Source: an uncultured SAR86 cluster bacterium
GTDB taxonomy: Bacteria > Pseudomonadota > Gammaproteobacteria > Magnimaribacterales > D2472
Assembly (NCBI GenBank): GCA_902623685.1
Contig: CACNUQ010000001.1
Location: 1 to 64,000 of the forward strand
Direction: 5' to 3'
DNA length: 64,000 nucleotides
Shown here: piece after piece, positions 21,695 to 30,341 of the stretch
Layout: each line of letters opens with the position of its first letter
Numbering within the stretch: position 1 is the first letter of the stretch
Program-made: the position numbers and the translations under genes
Notes under the pieces: model-generated
What the model was told of the DNA's origin: nothing
Databases searched by the model: none
Seen by the model: the letters and a program-made list of their open reading frames with translations, nothing else

Positions 21695-21840
21695 AATTAT
21701 CTCTAAATTAATATTTAAAAAAGAAATTATATATATATTTCTAATGAAATAGTTTGAAAATAAGCTTTAACTTAACAAAATACACTAAATATTAATAAAA
21801 TATATATTTATAAATAATTATAAATTATGTATCATTTTTG

Positions 21841-21868
21841 TTGATATACAATTATAAATCTGTATAAT
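21841..21868 (+). promoter_or_regulatory. Strong sigma70-type promoter TTGATA-N16-TATAAT
   Basis: TTGATA at 21841-21846 and TATAAT at 21863-21868 in the largest intergenic gap. Confidence 0.65.
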
Positions 21869-21874
21869 AATATT

Positions 21875-21950
21875 TCCAACATTTCTCCCCCCCCCTATGA
21901 TTTGTTGGATATTTCTCTGGAATTATGGAGGGTTGCAATACCCTCCATCT
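21875..21950 (+). ncRNA. Candidate structured leader or small RNA: 7-bp hairpin with C9 in the loop, then a perfect 9-bp hairpin
   Basis: TCCAACA(21875-21881)/TGTTGGA(21903-21909) flanking TTTCTCCCCCCCCCTATGATT; ATGGAGGGT(21925-21933)-TGCAAT-ACCCTCCAT(21940-21948). Confidence 0.5.
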
Positions 21951-21965
21951 CTTTAAAGGTTAGTT

Positions 21966-22055
21966 ATGAAAGAAAAAATTATTGAAAGATTCGAACTTCT
22001 TACATTGGTAAGCATCTTTATATCTTCAGTTTACGCAATCTCACCGGTAGTGTAA
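21966..22055 (+). CDS. Candidate 29-aa small hydrophobic protein or leader peptide, MKEKIIERFELLTLVSIFISSVYAISPVV
   Basis: ATG preceded by AAAGG, ends TAA 10 nt before the gpx start; charged N-terminus plus hydrophobic segment; not in the supplied ORF track. Confidence 0.5.
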   Translation: MKEKIIERFELLTLVSIFISSVYAISPVV

Positions 22056-22065
22056 TATCTCAAGG

Positions 22066-22590
22066 ATGAAAAAACTTTTTGTTCTCACACTTACCTTCTT
22101 CTCAATATCTTCATTTGCCTGTTCAGACATCCTTAACAGCACGTTAAGAGTTTTAGATTCGGATGACGAGCAGAATCTGTGTGAATATTCAGGCAATGTA
22201 ATTTTGGTAGTCAATGTTGCAAGTAGGTGTGGTTATACCCCGCAATATGCTGGGCTCCAAAGACTTTATACCAAGTTTAAAGATGATGGCCTAACTATAA
22301 TTGGAATTCCATCAAGAGATTTTTTTCAAGAGTTTTCAGCAGAATCAAAAGTGGCTGAATTTTGCAGCACCGAGTATGGAGTTGAGTTTCCAATGTTTGC
22401 CACTGCGAAAGTCACAGGAAAGAAAGCTCATCCATTCTACAAAAAATTAATTGCTGCCTCTGGCAAAGAGCCTAAATGGAATTTTGCAAAATATCTTATA
22501 GGAAGAGATGGACAAGTGATCGAACATTACAAATCAAGTGTAACGCCTGAATCCGAAAGATTAGTATCAGCCATTCAAGCTGTTCTTTAA
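22066..22590 (+). CDS. Glutathione peroxidase, Cys type, with signal peptide
   Basis: VVNVASRCGYTPQYAGLQRLY, WNFAKYLIGRDG. Confidence 0.93.
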   Translation: MKKLFVLTLTFFSISSFACSDILNSTLRVLDSDDEQNLCEYSGNVILVVNVASRCGYTPQYAGLQRLYTKFKDDGLTIIGIPSRDFFQEFSAESKVAEFCSTEYGVEFPMFATAKVTGKKAHPFYKKLIAASGKEPKWNFAKYLIGRDGQVIEHYKSSVTPESERLVSAIQAVL

Positions 22591-23228
22591 TTTCTTCCAA
22601 CGATTACTTTTTGTGGTTTGCATTTAGCAAATATACCGTTATCTAAAACCCCTGCTATCAGATTGATATTTTTTTCAAGTGTTAATGGATCATCCATTTT
22701 CAAATTTGTAACATCTAGAATTTGATTGTCCTGATCAGTAAAGAAATTCTGTCTTAATTCAGGCACACCTCCCAATTTAACAATTTCTCGAGCAACATAG
22801 CTTCTGCTTCTTATCATTACTTCTATTGGCAAAGGAAAATTTCCTAAAACCTTCACTAATTTCGATTCGTCTACTATACAAACAAACTCATTTGAAGCTG
22901 ATGCAACAATCTTTTCTCTTGTATGAGCGCCACCACCGCCTTTTATTAGATTATGAGAAGGATCTACTTCATCTGCACCATCTACATATACAATAATCTC
23001 ATCAACGTCATTTAGTTCAAATACTTCTATTCCATAATTTTCTAAGAGTTTCGTGGAGGCCTCTGAGCTAGAAACTGCACCTTTGAAAAGATGCTTTATC
23101 TTTGCAAGTTCTTCAATAAAGTAGTTCACAGTTGAGCCAGTTCCCACTCCAATTACTGAATTAAAATCTATTTTTGGTTTTATGTATTTAATAGCTTCAA
23201 TAGAAGCATTTAATTTTGAATTGCTCAT
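22587..23228 (-). CDS. rpiA: Ribose-5-phosphate isomerase A
   Basis: GVGTGSTVNYFIEEL, DGADEVDPSHNLIKGGGGAHTREKIVA. Confidence 0.95.
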   Translation of the reverse strand: MSNSKLNASIEAIKYIKPKIDFNSVIGVGTGSTVNYFIEELAKIKHLFKGAVSSSEASTKLLENYGIEVFELNDVDEIIVYVDGADEVDPSHNLIKGGGGAHTREKIVASASNEFVCIVDESKLVKVLGNFPLPIEVMIRSRSYVAREIVKLGGVPELRQNFFTDQDNQILDVTNLKMDDPLTLEKNINLIAGVLDNGIFAKCKPQKVIVGRN

Positions 23229-23252
23229 TATGGGTATAATACTTAAATTATT

Positions 23253-24800
23253 ATGCGACTTAAAATAAAAAAATCAGGCTCATACAAATTTTCTAAAAAG
23301 TATTTAGATTTAATTGCTAAATCTAAAGTATATGATGTTGCCGAAAAGACTCCCATTAGTTTTGCTGCAAATCTATCTGGCAAATTAAAAAATGATATTT
23401 ATTTAAAGCGCGAGGATATGCAACCAATCTTCTCATTTAAAATTAGAGGGGCATACAACAAGATTGTAAATTTAACGACTCAACAAAAACAGAGGGGAGT
23501 TATTGCAGCATCTGCTGGAAATCATGCACAAGGTGTTGCTAATGCATGTAAGAAATTAAAAATCCCATGTTATATAGTGATGCCAGTAACTGCCCCTGAG
23601 ATTAAAGTAAAGTCTGTGAAAAGATTTGGCTCTAAAGTTTTATTACACGGAGACAGCTTTGATCAAGCGGTAAAAAAAGCTAAACAAATGGCAAAGGAGC
23701 AAAAGCTTGAATTCATTGAAGCATTTGATGATCCTCTCACTATTGCTGGGCAGGGGACAATTGGTAAAGAAATTTTGGATGAACAGAATAACCTTGATGT
23801 TATTTTTGTTCCTGTAGGTGGAGGGGGACTTCTAGCAGGAATAAGTGCATGGGTAGCTCAAACTAAAAAAGATATAAAGATTTATGGAGTTGAGGTAGAA
23901 GATTCAGCTTGTTTGGTTGAGGCAATTAAGGCTGATAAAAGAGTAAGACTCAGAGAAGTAGGATTATTTGCCGACGGTGTTGCTGTAGAACTTATTGGTA
24001 AAAATAACTTTGATGTAATTAGAGAATGTGTGGATGGAGTAATTACCGTAAGCATCGATGAATTGTGTGCAGCAGTAAAAGATATTTTTGAGGATACAAG
24101 AGTTCTCTCTGAGCCTGCAGGAGCCCTTGCATTAGCAGGGCTGAAAAAATATGCATCAAAAATTTCAAATAAACGATTACTAGCAGTTAGTAGTGGCGCA
24201 AATGTTAATTTTGAAAGGCTTAGCTATATTGTAGAAAGATCTGTGGTTGGTGAAAATAGGGAAAAACTGTTCAGTATTAAAATTCCAGAGCAACCTGGAA
24301 GTTTTTTAAAATTATGTAAAGTCTTTGGTCGAGCACAGATCACAGAATTTAATTACAGATTTTCAAGTAAGGAAGATGCAAATGTCCTTGTTGGCATTAA
24401 AACTGAAAATGAAAATGCGTTTAAAAAAATTAAAACTATGCTCACAAAAAGTAATTTTAAGTTTTCTGATTTAACGAGGAATCAAATTTCTAATGATCAT
24501 CTTAGACATATGGTCGGAGGTCATAAAAGTACAATTTCAGAAAAAGATTCTGAGAGATTATTTAGATGTCAATTTCCTGATAGGCCTGGAGCTTTGATGG
24601 GATTTCTTAAAAATTTTGGTTCTAAGTGGAATATTTCTTTATTCCATTACAGAAACCTAGGAGCAGCGTTTGCCAATGTTCTAATTGGTATAGAAGATAA
24701 AAGTAAATCTGTCAGCGCCCTAGAAAAGCATCTTAAATCATTGGATTATAGTTTCATTGAAGAAACAGATAACAAGGCATACATTGATTTTTTGAGATAA
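23253..24800 (+). CDS. ilvA: Threonine ammonia-lyase, biosynthetic
   Basis: LKREDMQPIFSFKIRGAYNKI, AASAGNHAQGVA, two C-terminal ACT-like regulatory domains. Confidence 0.95.
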   Translation: MRLKIKKSGSYKFSKKYLDLIAKSKVYDVAEKTPISFAANLSGKLKNDIYLKREDMQPIFSFKIRGAYNKIVNLTTQQKQRGVIAASAGNHAQGVANACKKLKIPCYIVMPVTAPEIKVKSVKRFGSKVLLHGDSFDQAVKKAKQMAKEQKLEFIEAFDDPLTIAGQGTIGKEILDEQNNLDVIFVPVGGGGLLAGISAWVAQTKKDIKIYGVEVEDSACLVEAIKADKRVRLREVGLFADGVAVELIGKNNFDVIRECVDGVITVSIDELCAAVKDIFEDTRVLSEPAGALALAGLKKYASKISNKRLLAVSSGANVNFERLSYIVERSVVGENREKLFSIKIPEQPGSFLKLCKVFGRAQITEFNYRFSSKEDANVLVGIKTENENAFKKIKTMLTKSNFKFSDLTRNQISNDHLRHMVGGHKSTISEKDSERLFRCQFPDRPGALMGFLKNFGSKWNISLFHYRNLGAAFANVLIGIEDKSKSVSALEKHLKSLDYSFIEETDNKAYIDFLR

Positions 24801-25921
24801 TGATCAAAGAATTTGAGATATACATTCCTGATGAGAAGATCGAACTTCTTAATCAAAAAATAGATCTAACCAGATGGCCTGATGAAATTAATGACGATCG
24901 ATGGACCTTAGGAACCAAGAAAGCTTATCTAAAGGATGCTGTTAATACTTGGAGAAATAATTTTGACTGGAGAAAGCATGAGGCAAAATTAAATGAAGTT
25001 GGAAGTTTTAAATATAAAACTAAATCTGGCTTGGAACTTCATTATCTTCATAAAAAAGCTAATTCAAAGAATGCTATCCCTTTACTACTTACCCATGGAT
25101 GGCCAGGAAGTGTTCAGGAATTTTTAAAAATTATTCCTGAGTTGTCAGCTGGCAAAGACGGAATTGAATTTGATGTTGTTTGTCCCTCAATACCAGGATA
25201 TGGTTTTTCTGATAAACCTTTTGAACTAGGCATAAATTCAGAGGAGGTGGCAAAACTGGAAAATGAATTGATGCTTGCTCTTGGCTATGAAAAATACATT
25301 GCACAGGGCGGCGATTGGGGTTCGATGATAACAAAGTGGATCGCAGAACTTTTCCCGGAAAATTGTGTGGGAATTCATCTAAATTTAGTTATAGCATTCC
25401 CTCCAGATGGAGAGGATTCCATGAATGGCGTAACTCAAGAAGAGTTGGAGGGAATGAAGAATATAGAAAAATATCAAGCAACTGGATATGGATATTTTGC
25501 GATTCAAAGCACTAAACCACAGACAATTGGGTATGGTTTAAATGATTCTCCTGTTGGTCTAGCTGCATGGATTATTGAAAAATTTCATGGATGGACAAAA
25601 GATAATTCAGACAAACTTGTCGTTTCTTTGGATGAGGTTCTTGCCATTGTATCTTTGTATTGGCATACAGAATCTATTACGTCGTCTGCAAGATTCTATT
25701 ATGAGAATGGACCTTTAGGATTTACATTTAATCCAGTTTCTCAGCCAATGGCTGGAGCTATCTTTGAGAATGAAATTGCTAGACCACCCAGGGTTTGGGC
25801 AGAAAAAATCTATAACATAGTTCAGTGGAATCAATATCCAGGAGGGCATTTCGCTGCATTAGAGAGTCCTAAAATTCTTGCAGAGGATATTTTTAGTTTT
25901 GTAGCAAAATTAGAAATTTAA
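24800..25921 (+). CDS. Epoxide hydrolase (alpha/beta hydrolase, EHN-domain type)
   Basis: N-terminal LTRWPDE region, LLTHGWPGSVQEF, IAQGGDWGSMITKW, YPGGHFAALESP. Confidence 0.88.
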   Translation: MIKEFEIYIPDEKIELLNQKIDLTRWPDEINDDRWTLGTKKAYLKDAVNTWRNNFDWRKHEAKLNEVGSFKYKTKSGLELHYLHKKANSKNAIPLLLTHGWPGSVQEFLKIIPELSAGKDGIEFDVVCPSIPGYGFSDKPFELGINSEEVAKLENELMLALGYEKYIAQGGDWGSMITKWIAELFPENCVGIHLNLVIAFPPDGEDSMNGVTQEELEGMKNIEKYQATGYGYFAIQSTKPQTIGYGLNDSPVGLAAWIIEKFHGWTKDNSDKLVVSLDEVLAIVSLYWHTESITSSARFYYENGPLGFTFNPVSQPMAGAIFENEIARPPRVWAEKIYNIVQWNQYPGGHFAALESPKILAEDIFSFVAKLEI

Positions 25922-26487
25922 CTTACAAAGTTTTTAATTTGAGTTTCTGAGAATACAACATCTAGTCTAATATCATGAATCTCATCGATTGAGTCATCTA
26001 TAAGCTGAAAGTCATAAATTAAACCAATTAGAAGCGGTCTATTACTATTTTTATGAACCGATTCTAGATATCTATCATAGTAACCTCCACCATATCCAAG
26101 CCTATATCCATTTTTATCTACGCCAACGGTTGGAATGATGATGATCTCATGCTCCATAGAATTGATCGCATCGCCATCTGATGGCTCATAAATATCGTAT
26201 TTATTTTTAATTAATTGTTCAAAGCTTTTAGGTGCAATCAAATTCATTGAATGATTAGGTCCAATCTTAGGGTAGGTAGTTAAGCGATTTTCATTAAACC
26301 TTTTTTTATTGATGGCTGTTAAATCAACTTCATTATTTACTGAGAAGTAACTACCTAATATACCAACTTCATCTAAGCTAAATTCCGTATTAACATTTTT
26401 TACTATTTCTTTTGAGAGACTTGAAACTTCGGATGAACTCAATGCATTCCTTAAATTAAGGATAGATTGTCTATATTTTGATTTCAC
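25918..26487 (-). CDS. ygfA: 5-formyltetrahydrofolate cyclo-ligase
   Basis: KSKYRQSILNLRNALS, IIIPTVGVDKNGYRLGYGGGYYDRYL. Confidence 0.92.
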   Translation of the reverse strand: MKSKYRQSILNLRNALSSSEVSSLSKEIVKNVNTEFSLDEVGILGSYFSVNNEVDLTAINKKRFNENRLTTYPKIGPNHSMNLIAPKSFEQLIKNKYDIYEPSDGDAINSMEHEIIIIPTVGVDKNGYRLGYGGGYYDRYLESVHKNSNRPLLIGLIYDFQLIDDSIDEIHDIRLDVVFSETQIKNFVS

Positions 26488-26502
26488 TTTTGCGTGTTAG
26501 CT

Positions 26503-26674
26503 AAAAAACCAATTCACCGCCACTTATCGTTACCTGAACCGAAAGCTCAGGTGGTGAAGCTCATACTGCATCAGGCTTCCCTTGATGGTAATGCACAACA
26601 ACAGCAGTGGAAAATCACCTTTAAATATATTATCGGTTCAAAGAATCTCGATAAGTTAGCGAATGAACCAGTCA
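26503..26674 (-). ncRNA. ssrS: 6S RNA
   Basis: Located directly upstream of ygfA and downstream of zapA, the conserved gammaproteobacterial ssrS position. Minus strand runs ACTGGTTCATTCGCTAACTTATCG…CGATAAGTGGCGGTGAATTGGT, giving a long closing stem; internal hairpin CCTGAGCTTTCGGTTCAGG; conserved-looking GAAGCCT; TATAAT -10 (plus-strand ATTATA at 26680-26685). Ends approximate. Confidence 0.87.
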
Positions 26675-26715
26675 ACTACATTATAGATTAGTTGATTTTA
26701 AAAAAAAGACTTTTG

Positions 26716-26985
26716 CTAATTTAGAGATTTTTCAATTTTTGAAGCAAGATCTTTAATGCTTTTTTCTTCCGTTTTTGAGAGCAAGCTTCCCTCTTGCGGG
26801 AGTTGACTTTTAAAAGCTAAGTCCAGACTGGTCAAAATTAATGCATTAGATTTATCAGGGATAGAATCTATTTGCTCATTTAATATTTCAGCTGCTTTAA
26901 TGAGGCCTTCTTTATCTTTTGGCGGGCAAGCAATTGTGATCTTTTTGCCCATAATCATTAATTCTAAGACTTCTTTATTGCTCAT
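26716..26985 (-). CDS. zapA: Cell division protein ZapA
   Basis: LELMIMGKKITIACPPKDKEGLIKAAEILNEQI; synteny with 6S RNA and ygfA. Confidence 0.88.
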   Translation of the reverse strand: MSNKEVLELMIMGKKITIACPPKDKEGLIKAAEILNEQIDSIPDKSNALILTSLDLAFKSQLPQEGSLLSKTEEKSIKDLASKIEKSLN

Positions 26986-27187
26986 GTGATTTAATAACTT
27001 TAGCTAACTTGGTATTTGCTTTTTCGAGCTTTTTAATTTCATTTGCTTGAACAAGCTTATGCTTTTTCCATTCCCTCTCTTTCTTAATATAAGCATCAAT
27101 AATTCCTTTTTGTTCATTAAACCTCTTTAAAAGCTTCTCAGTACTTTTAATTAAAATATTGATAGAACTTTTCGAACTTTCACTCAT
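26975..27187 (-). CDS. Small coiled-coil protein, TIGR02449/ZapB-like, upstream of zapA
   Basis: Predicted coiled coil; position directly upstream of zapA. Confidence 0.65.
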   Translation of the reverse strand: MSESSKSSINILIKSTEKLLKRFNEQKGIIDAYIKKEREWKKHKLVQANEIKKLEKANTKLAKVIKSHEQ

Positions 27188-27258
27188 AACAATATATTTA
27201 GTTTAAGTCTTAGTGTGTAAATAGGGAAGTTTGAAAAAGAAAAGAGTAGAATTAGCAC

Positions 27259-28554
27259 ATGAAAAATAGATATGCAGATAGAAGGAGTAAACTTGGCGCA
27301 ATATTACCAAAGAACTCTGCTGTAGTGATTGCTGGTGCAGCAGTTCAATACAGAAATGCAGATTCGTCTCACGCATTCAGGCAAGATAGCAATTTTTGGT
27401 ATTTAACTGGTTTTAATGAACCAGAGTCTACATTAGTTCTTTTAATAAATGAGAGCAAAGATGTTCAATCAATTGCTTTTGTTCCAAAAAAAGATGCATT
27501 AAAGGAAATATGGGATGGATATAGGGCTGGACCTAATGGAGCTGTAAAGGATCATGGTTTTGATCTTGCTTTTGATAACACAGAAATAGACGAAAGATTG
27601 CCTGATCTACTGGCTGGATACAATCAGGTCTTTTATCCGGTTGGTAAGAGCCAAAAATTAGATGCCGATGTGATTGATTGGATTAAAACTGCTAGATCAA
27701 AAGATAGACATAGTTCACCCATTGATATTGCTGATGCATCATCAAAAATTGGCAATGAGAGATTGATTAAGGACGAAGATGAGATAGAGGTAATGAAAAA
27801 GGCATGTCAAATTTCTGCTGAAGCTCATGCTGAGGCTATGAAATTTGTAAAACCTGGCATGAATGAACAAGAACTAGAGGCATTTTATCAATATCAATTT
27901 TCAAAAAGAGGCGGGCGGTTTGCAGCCTATACTCCTATTGTGGCTGGGGGTGAAAATGCATGTGTTCTTCATTACGTAGGAAACTCAAAAGCTCTTAAAG
28001 ATGGAGACTTGGTTCTTGTTGATGCAGGTTGCGAATTTGAATTATATGCATCTGATATTACAAGAACTTATCCAATAAATGGAAAATTCACTTCTGCTCA
28101 ACTTGCTATTTATGAAGTGGTTTTGGAGGCACAGCAAAAAAGCATAGAAGCAGTCACAGTGAATAACAATGTCATGGATCCACAAATAATTTCTGAAAAA
28201 GTAATTACACAAGGATTAATTGATCTTGGAATATTAAATGGTTCAATGGAAGAACTTCATGAAACAGGAGCTTTTAAAGATTTTTATATGCACAAAATTG
28301 GTCATTGGCTGGGAATAGATGTTCATGATGCAGGAGATTACACAGAAGATGGTGAATATATGAAGTATAAACCTGGAATGGTAACTACGGTTGAGCCTGG
28401 TATTTATATTTCATCAACTGCCAATGTAAAAGATCAATGGAAAGGAATAGGCATTAGAATAGAAGATAATATTTTAGTGACTGCTAAAGGTAATCAAAAT
28501 CTCACTGACTTTGTTCCATCCAATCCCAAGGAAATAGAAGCATTAATGGCCTAA
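27259..28554 (+). CDS. pepP: Xaa-Pro aminopeptidase
   Basis: RQDSNFWYLTGFNEPE, VLVDAGCEFELYASDITRTYPINGKF, HWLGIDVHDAG, TVEPGIYI. Confidence 0.95.
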   Translation: MKNRYADRRSKLGAILPKNSAVVIAGAAVQYRNADSSHAFRQDSNFWYLTGFNEPESTLVLLINESKDVQSIAFVPKKDALKEIWDGYRAGPNGAVKDHGFDLAFDNTEIDERLPDLLAGYNQVFYPVGKSQKLDADVIDWIKTARSKDRHSSPIDIADASSKIGNERLIKDEDEIEVMKKACQISAEAHAEAMKFVKPGMNEQELEAFYQYQFSKRGGRFAAYTPIVAGGENACVLHYVGNSKALKDGDLVLVDAGCEFELYASDITRTYPINGKFTSAQLAIYEVVLEAQQKSIEAVTVNNNVMDPQIISEKVITQGLIDLGILNGSMEELHETGAFKDFYMHKIGHWLGIDVHDAGDYTEDGEYMKYKPGMVTTVEPGIYISSTANVKDQWKGIGIRIEDNILVTAKGNQNLTDFVPSNPKEIEALMA

Positions 28555-28561
28555 ACTTGAT

Positions 28562-29710
28562 ATGACCCAATCTGTATTAATTTCTGGTGGCGGAATTGTT
28601 GGATCCTTTTTGGGTCTAGAGCTAGCAGCTCGGGACATACCTTTTCAAATCATTGAAAAAAATCCTTACATTGCTTCTAAAGATGATCACATAAGGTCAT
28701 TGACACTAAATTTAAGTGCCTGCGAAAGACTGGATCAATTAGGTATTACAAGTTCCTCATCTGTAATTCAAGAAATGAATATTTTTGATGGGTCTGGATC
28801 TGGAAAATTATCTTTTAACTCAAAAGAAGCAAATATAGGATATTTAGCGAAAGTATTTGGCTTCAATGATTTAAGAGAAGCATTAGCTACTGAGGTTGAA
28901 TCTTTTACATCTATTGGCGATGAAGTAACTTCTTTTCAGCTCAAAGATTCAAAAGTTCATATTTCATTAAGCAATGAAACAATTCTTGATAAAGATCTTC
29001 TTGTGATTGCTGAAGGGAGAAATTCTACTTTGGCTAAGTCTGTTGCCTCAGATAATTTTTCTCGGGATTATCAACAAATAGCAAAAACCTTTTTGGTTGA
29101 AACAGCTAATATAAGCGAAGGTGAGGCCATTCAAGTGTTTTACGAGCAAGAAATTTTTGCATTGATGCCATATAAAAATGATTCGGATACAAATTTATTT
29201 TCTGTGGTTTGGTCAATGCCGAAAGAGCTTGCTGCTGATTTAAATCAAGATAACATTGCACAACATTTAGAAAAATTTGAAAAAAAAATATCTTGTCGCA
29301 TGAAAGTTAGCAGTGAATTATTGTCATTTCCATTATCAGCTCATCATCTAAATGAGTACTGTGATCATGGAGTTTGCGTCATTGCTGATGCTGCTCATTC
29401 TATTCACCCATTGGCTGGTCAGGGTATTAATTTAGGTATTTCGGATGCGATGATTCTTGCCGAAGAAATTGAGAGAGCCATTAATACAGATCAAGAGATT
29501 GGTAAACTAGCGTTTTTGAAGAAATATGAACTAAGAAGAAAAACATTGAATGCATCAATGATAAGAGGAGTCGATTTTCTTTTTAACCTCTTCCAGCAAG
29601 ATAATCCTTATCTTAGGTTGGGGCGTAATGTAGGATTAAAGATGGTTGATAAGATAAGTTTTTTAAAGAAAAATTTTATTTTGCACGCATCAGGCATGCA
29701 CAAAATTTAA
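28562..29710 (+). CDS. ubiH: UbiH/UbiF/VisC/COQ6 family FAD-dependent hydroxylase
   Basis: VLISGGGIVGSFLGLELA, VIADAAHSIHPLAGQGINLGISDA; next to pepP as in gammaproteobacteria. Confidence 0.9.
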   Translation: MTQSVLISGGGIVGSFLGLELAARDIPFQIIEKNPYIASKDDHIRSLTLNLSACERLDQLGITSSSSVIQEMNIFDGSGSGKLSFNSKEANIGYLAKVFGFNDLREALATEVESFTSIGDEVTSFQLKDSKVHISLSNETILDKDLLVIAEGRNSTLAKSVASDNFSRDYQQIAKTFLVETANISEGEAIQVFYEQEIFALMPYKNDSDTNLFSVVWSMPKELAADLNQDNIAQHLEKFEKKISCRMKVSSELLSFPLSAHHLNEYCDHGVCVIADAAHSIHPLAGQGINLGISDAMILAEEIERAINTDQEIGKLAFLKKYELRRKTLNASMIRGVDFLFNLFQQDNPYLRLGRNVGLKMVDKISFLKKNFILHASGMHKI

Positions 29711-29717
29711 AAAACTA

Positions 29718-30314
29718 TTATTTACTCCAATAGGGAATCCCTAACTCTTTTAGAAGTTGGACCACTTCATGAATGGGTAAACCAACAATATTTGAATAGC
29801 TGCCGTTAATTTTTCTTATAAAAGTAGATCCAAATCCTTGAATTCCATAGCCACCTGCTTTATCAAACGGCTCACCAGTATCGCAGTATTCCTTGCAATC
29901 ACTCGCAGTTAATTTTGAAAATTTAACCTTCGATGAAACACTAATTGTGTGGAATTTAGCTTCTTCTTCAGTCATGATGCCAATGGTCACCGCAGTCATT
30001 ACTAGATGAGTTTTTCCAGAAAGTTCAAGTAACATGCTAATCGCATCAGATTCTTCTCGAGGCTTACCAAAAATTTTATCTCCTAAAACAACAATAGTAT
30101 CTGCGGCAAGAACAGGATAGGAAGATTTACCCTTAGAAATAATTTTGCGAACCCCTTCCTGACATTTTAAAACTGACAGAGCCCTGACATTGTCCTGAGG
30201 AGAATTAGAGCGATTAATTTTTTCATCAACATCGATTTCTAAGATTTGATGCTCAACACCAATTTGCTGCAGAAGTTCAGTTCTTCGAGGTGATTTGGAG
30301 GCTAGATAGATCAT
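29718..30314 (-). CDS. Maf family nucleoside triphosphate pyrophosphatase
   Basis: IYLASKSPRRTELLQQIG, AADTIVVLGDKIFGKP, DKAGGYGIQGFGS. Confidence 0.94.
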   Translation of the reverse strand: MIYLASKSPRRTELLQQIGVEHQILEIDVDEKINRSNSPQDNVRALSVLKCQEGVRKIISKGKSSYPVLAADTIVVLGDKIFGKPREESDAISMLLELSGKTHLVMTAVTIGIMTEEEAKFHTISVSSKVKFSKLTASDCKEYCDTGEPFDKAGGYGIQGFGSTFIRKINGSYSNIVGLPIHEVVQLLKELGIPYWSK

Positions 30315-30341
30315 CCATTACAATTTTAACAGGAGAATAAT

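Noticed and set aside
21695-21840. Very AT-rich stretch as a possible replication origin or DnaA region
   Set aside because: No DnaA-box clusters and no origin-associated genes; more likely the divergent promoter region of the fadB-like gene.
26494-26691. 65-aa plus-strand ORF
   Set aside because: Lies over the 6S RNA gene in ssrS synteny; no recognisable protein features, and the strong RNA secondary structure explains the sequence.
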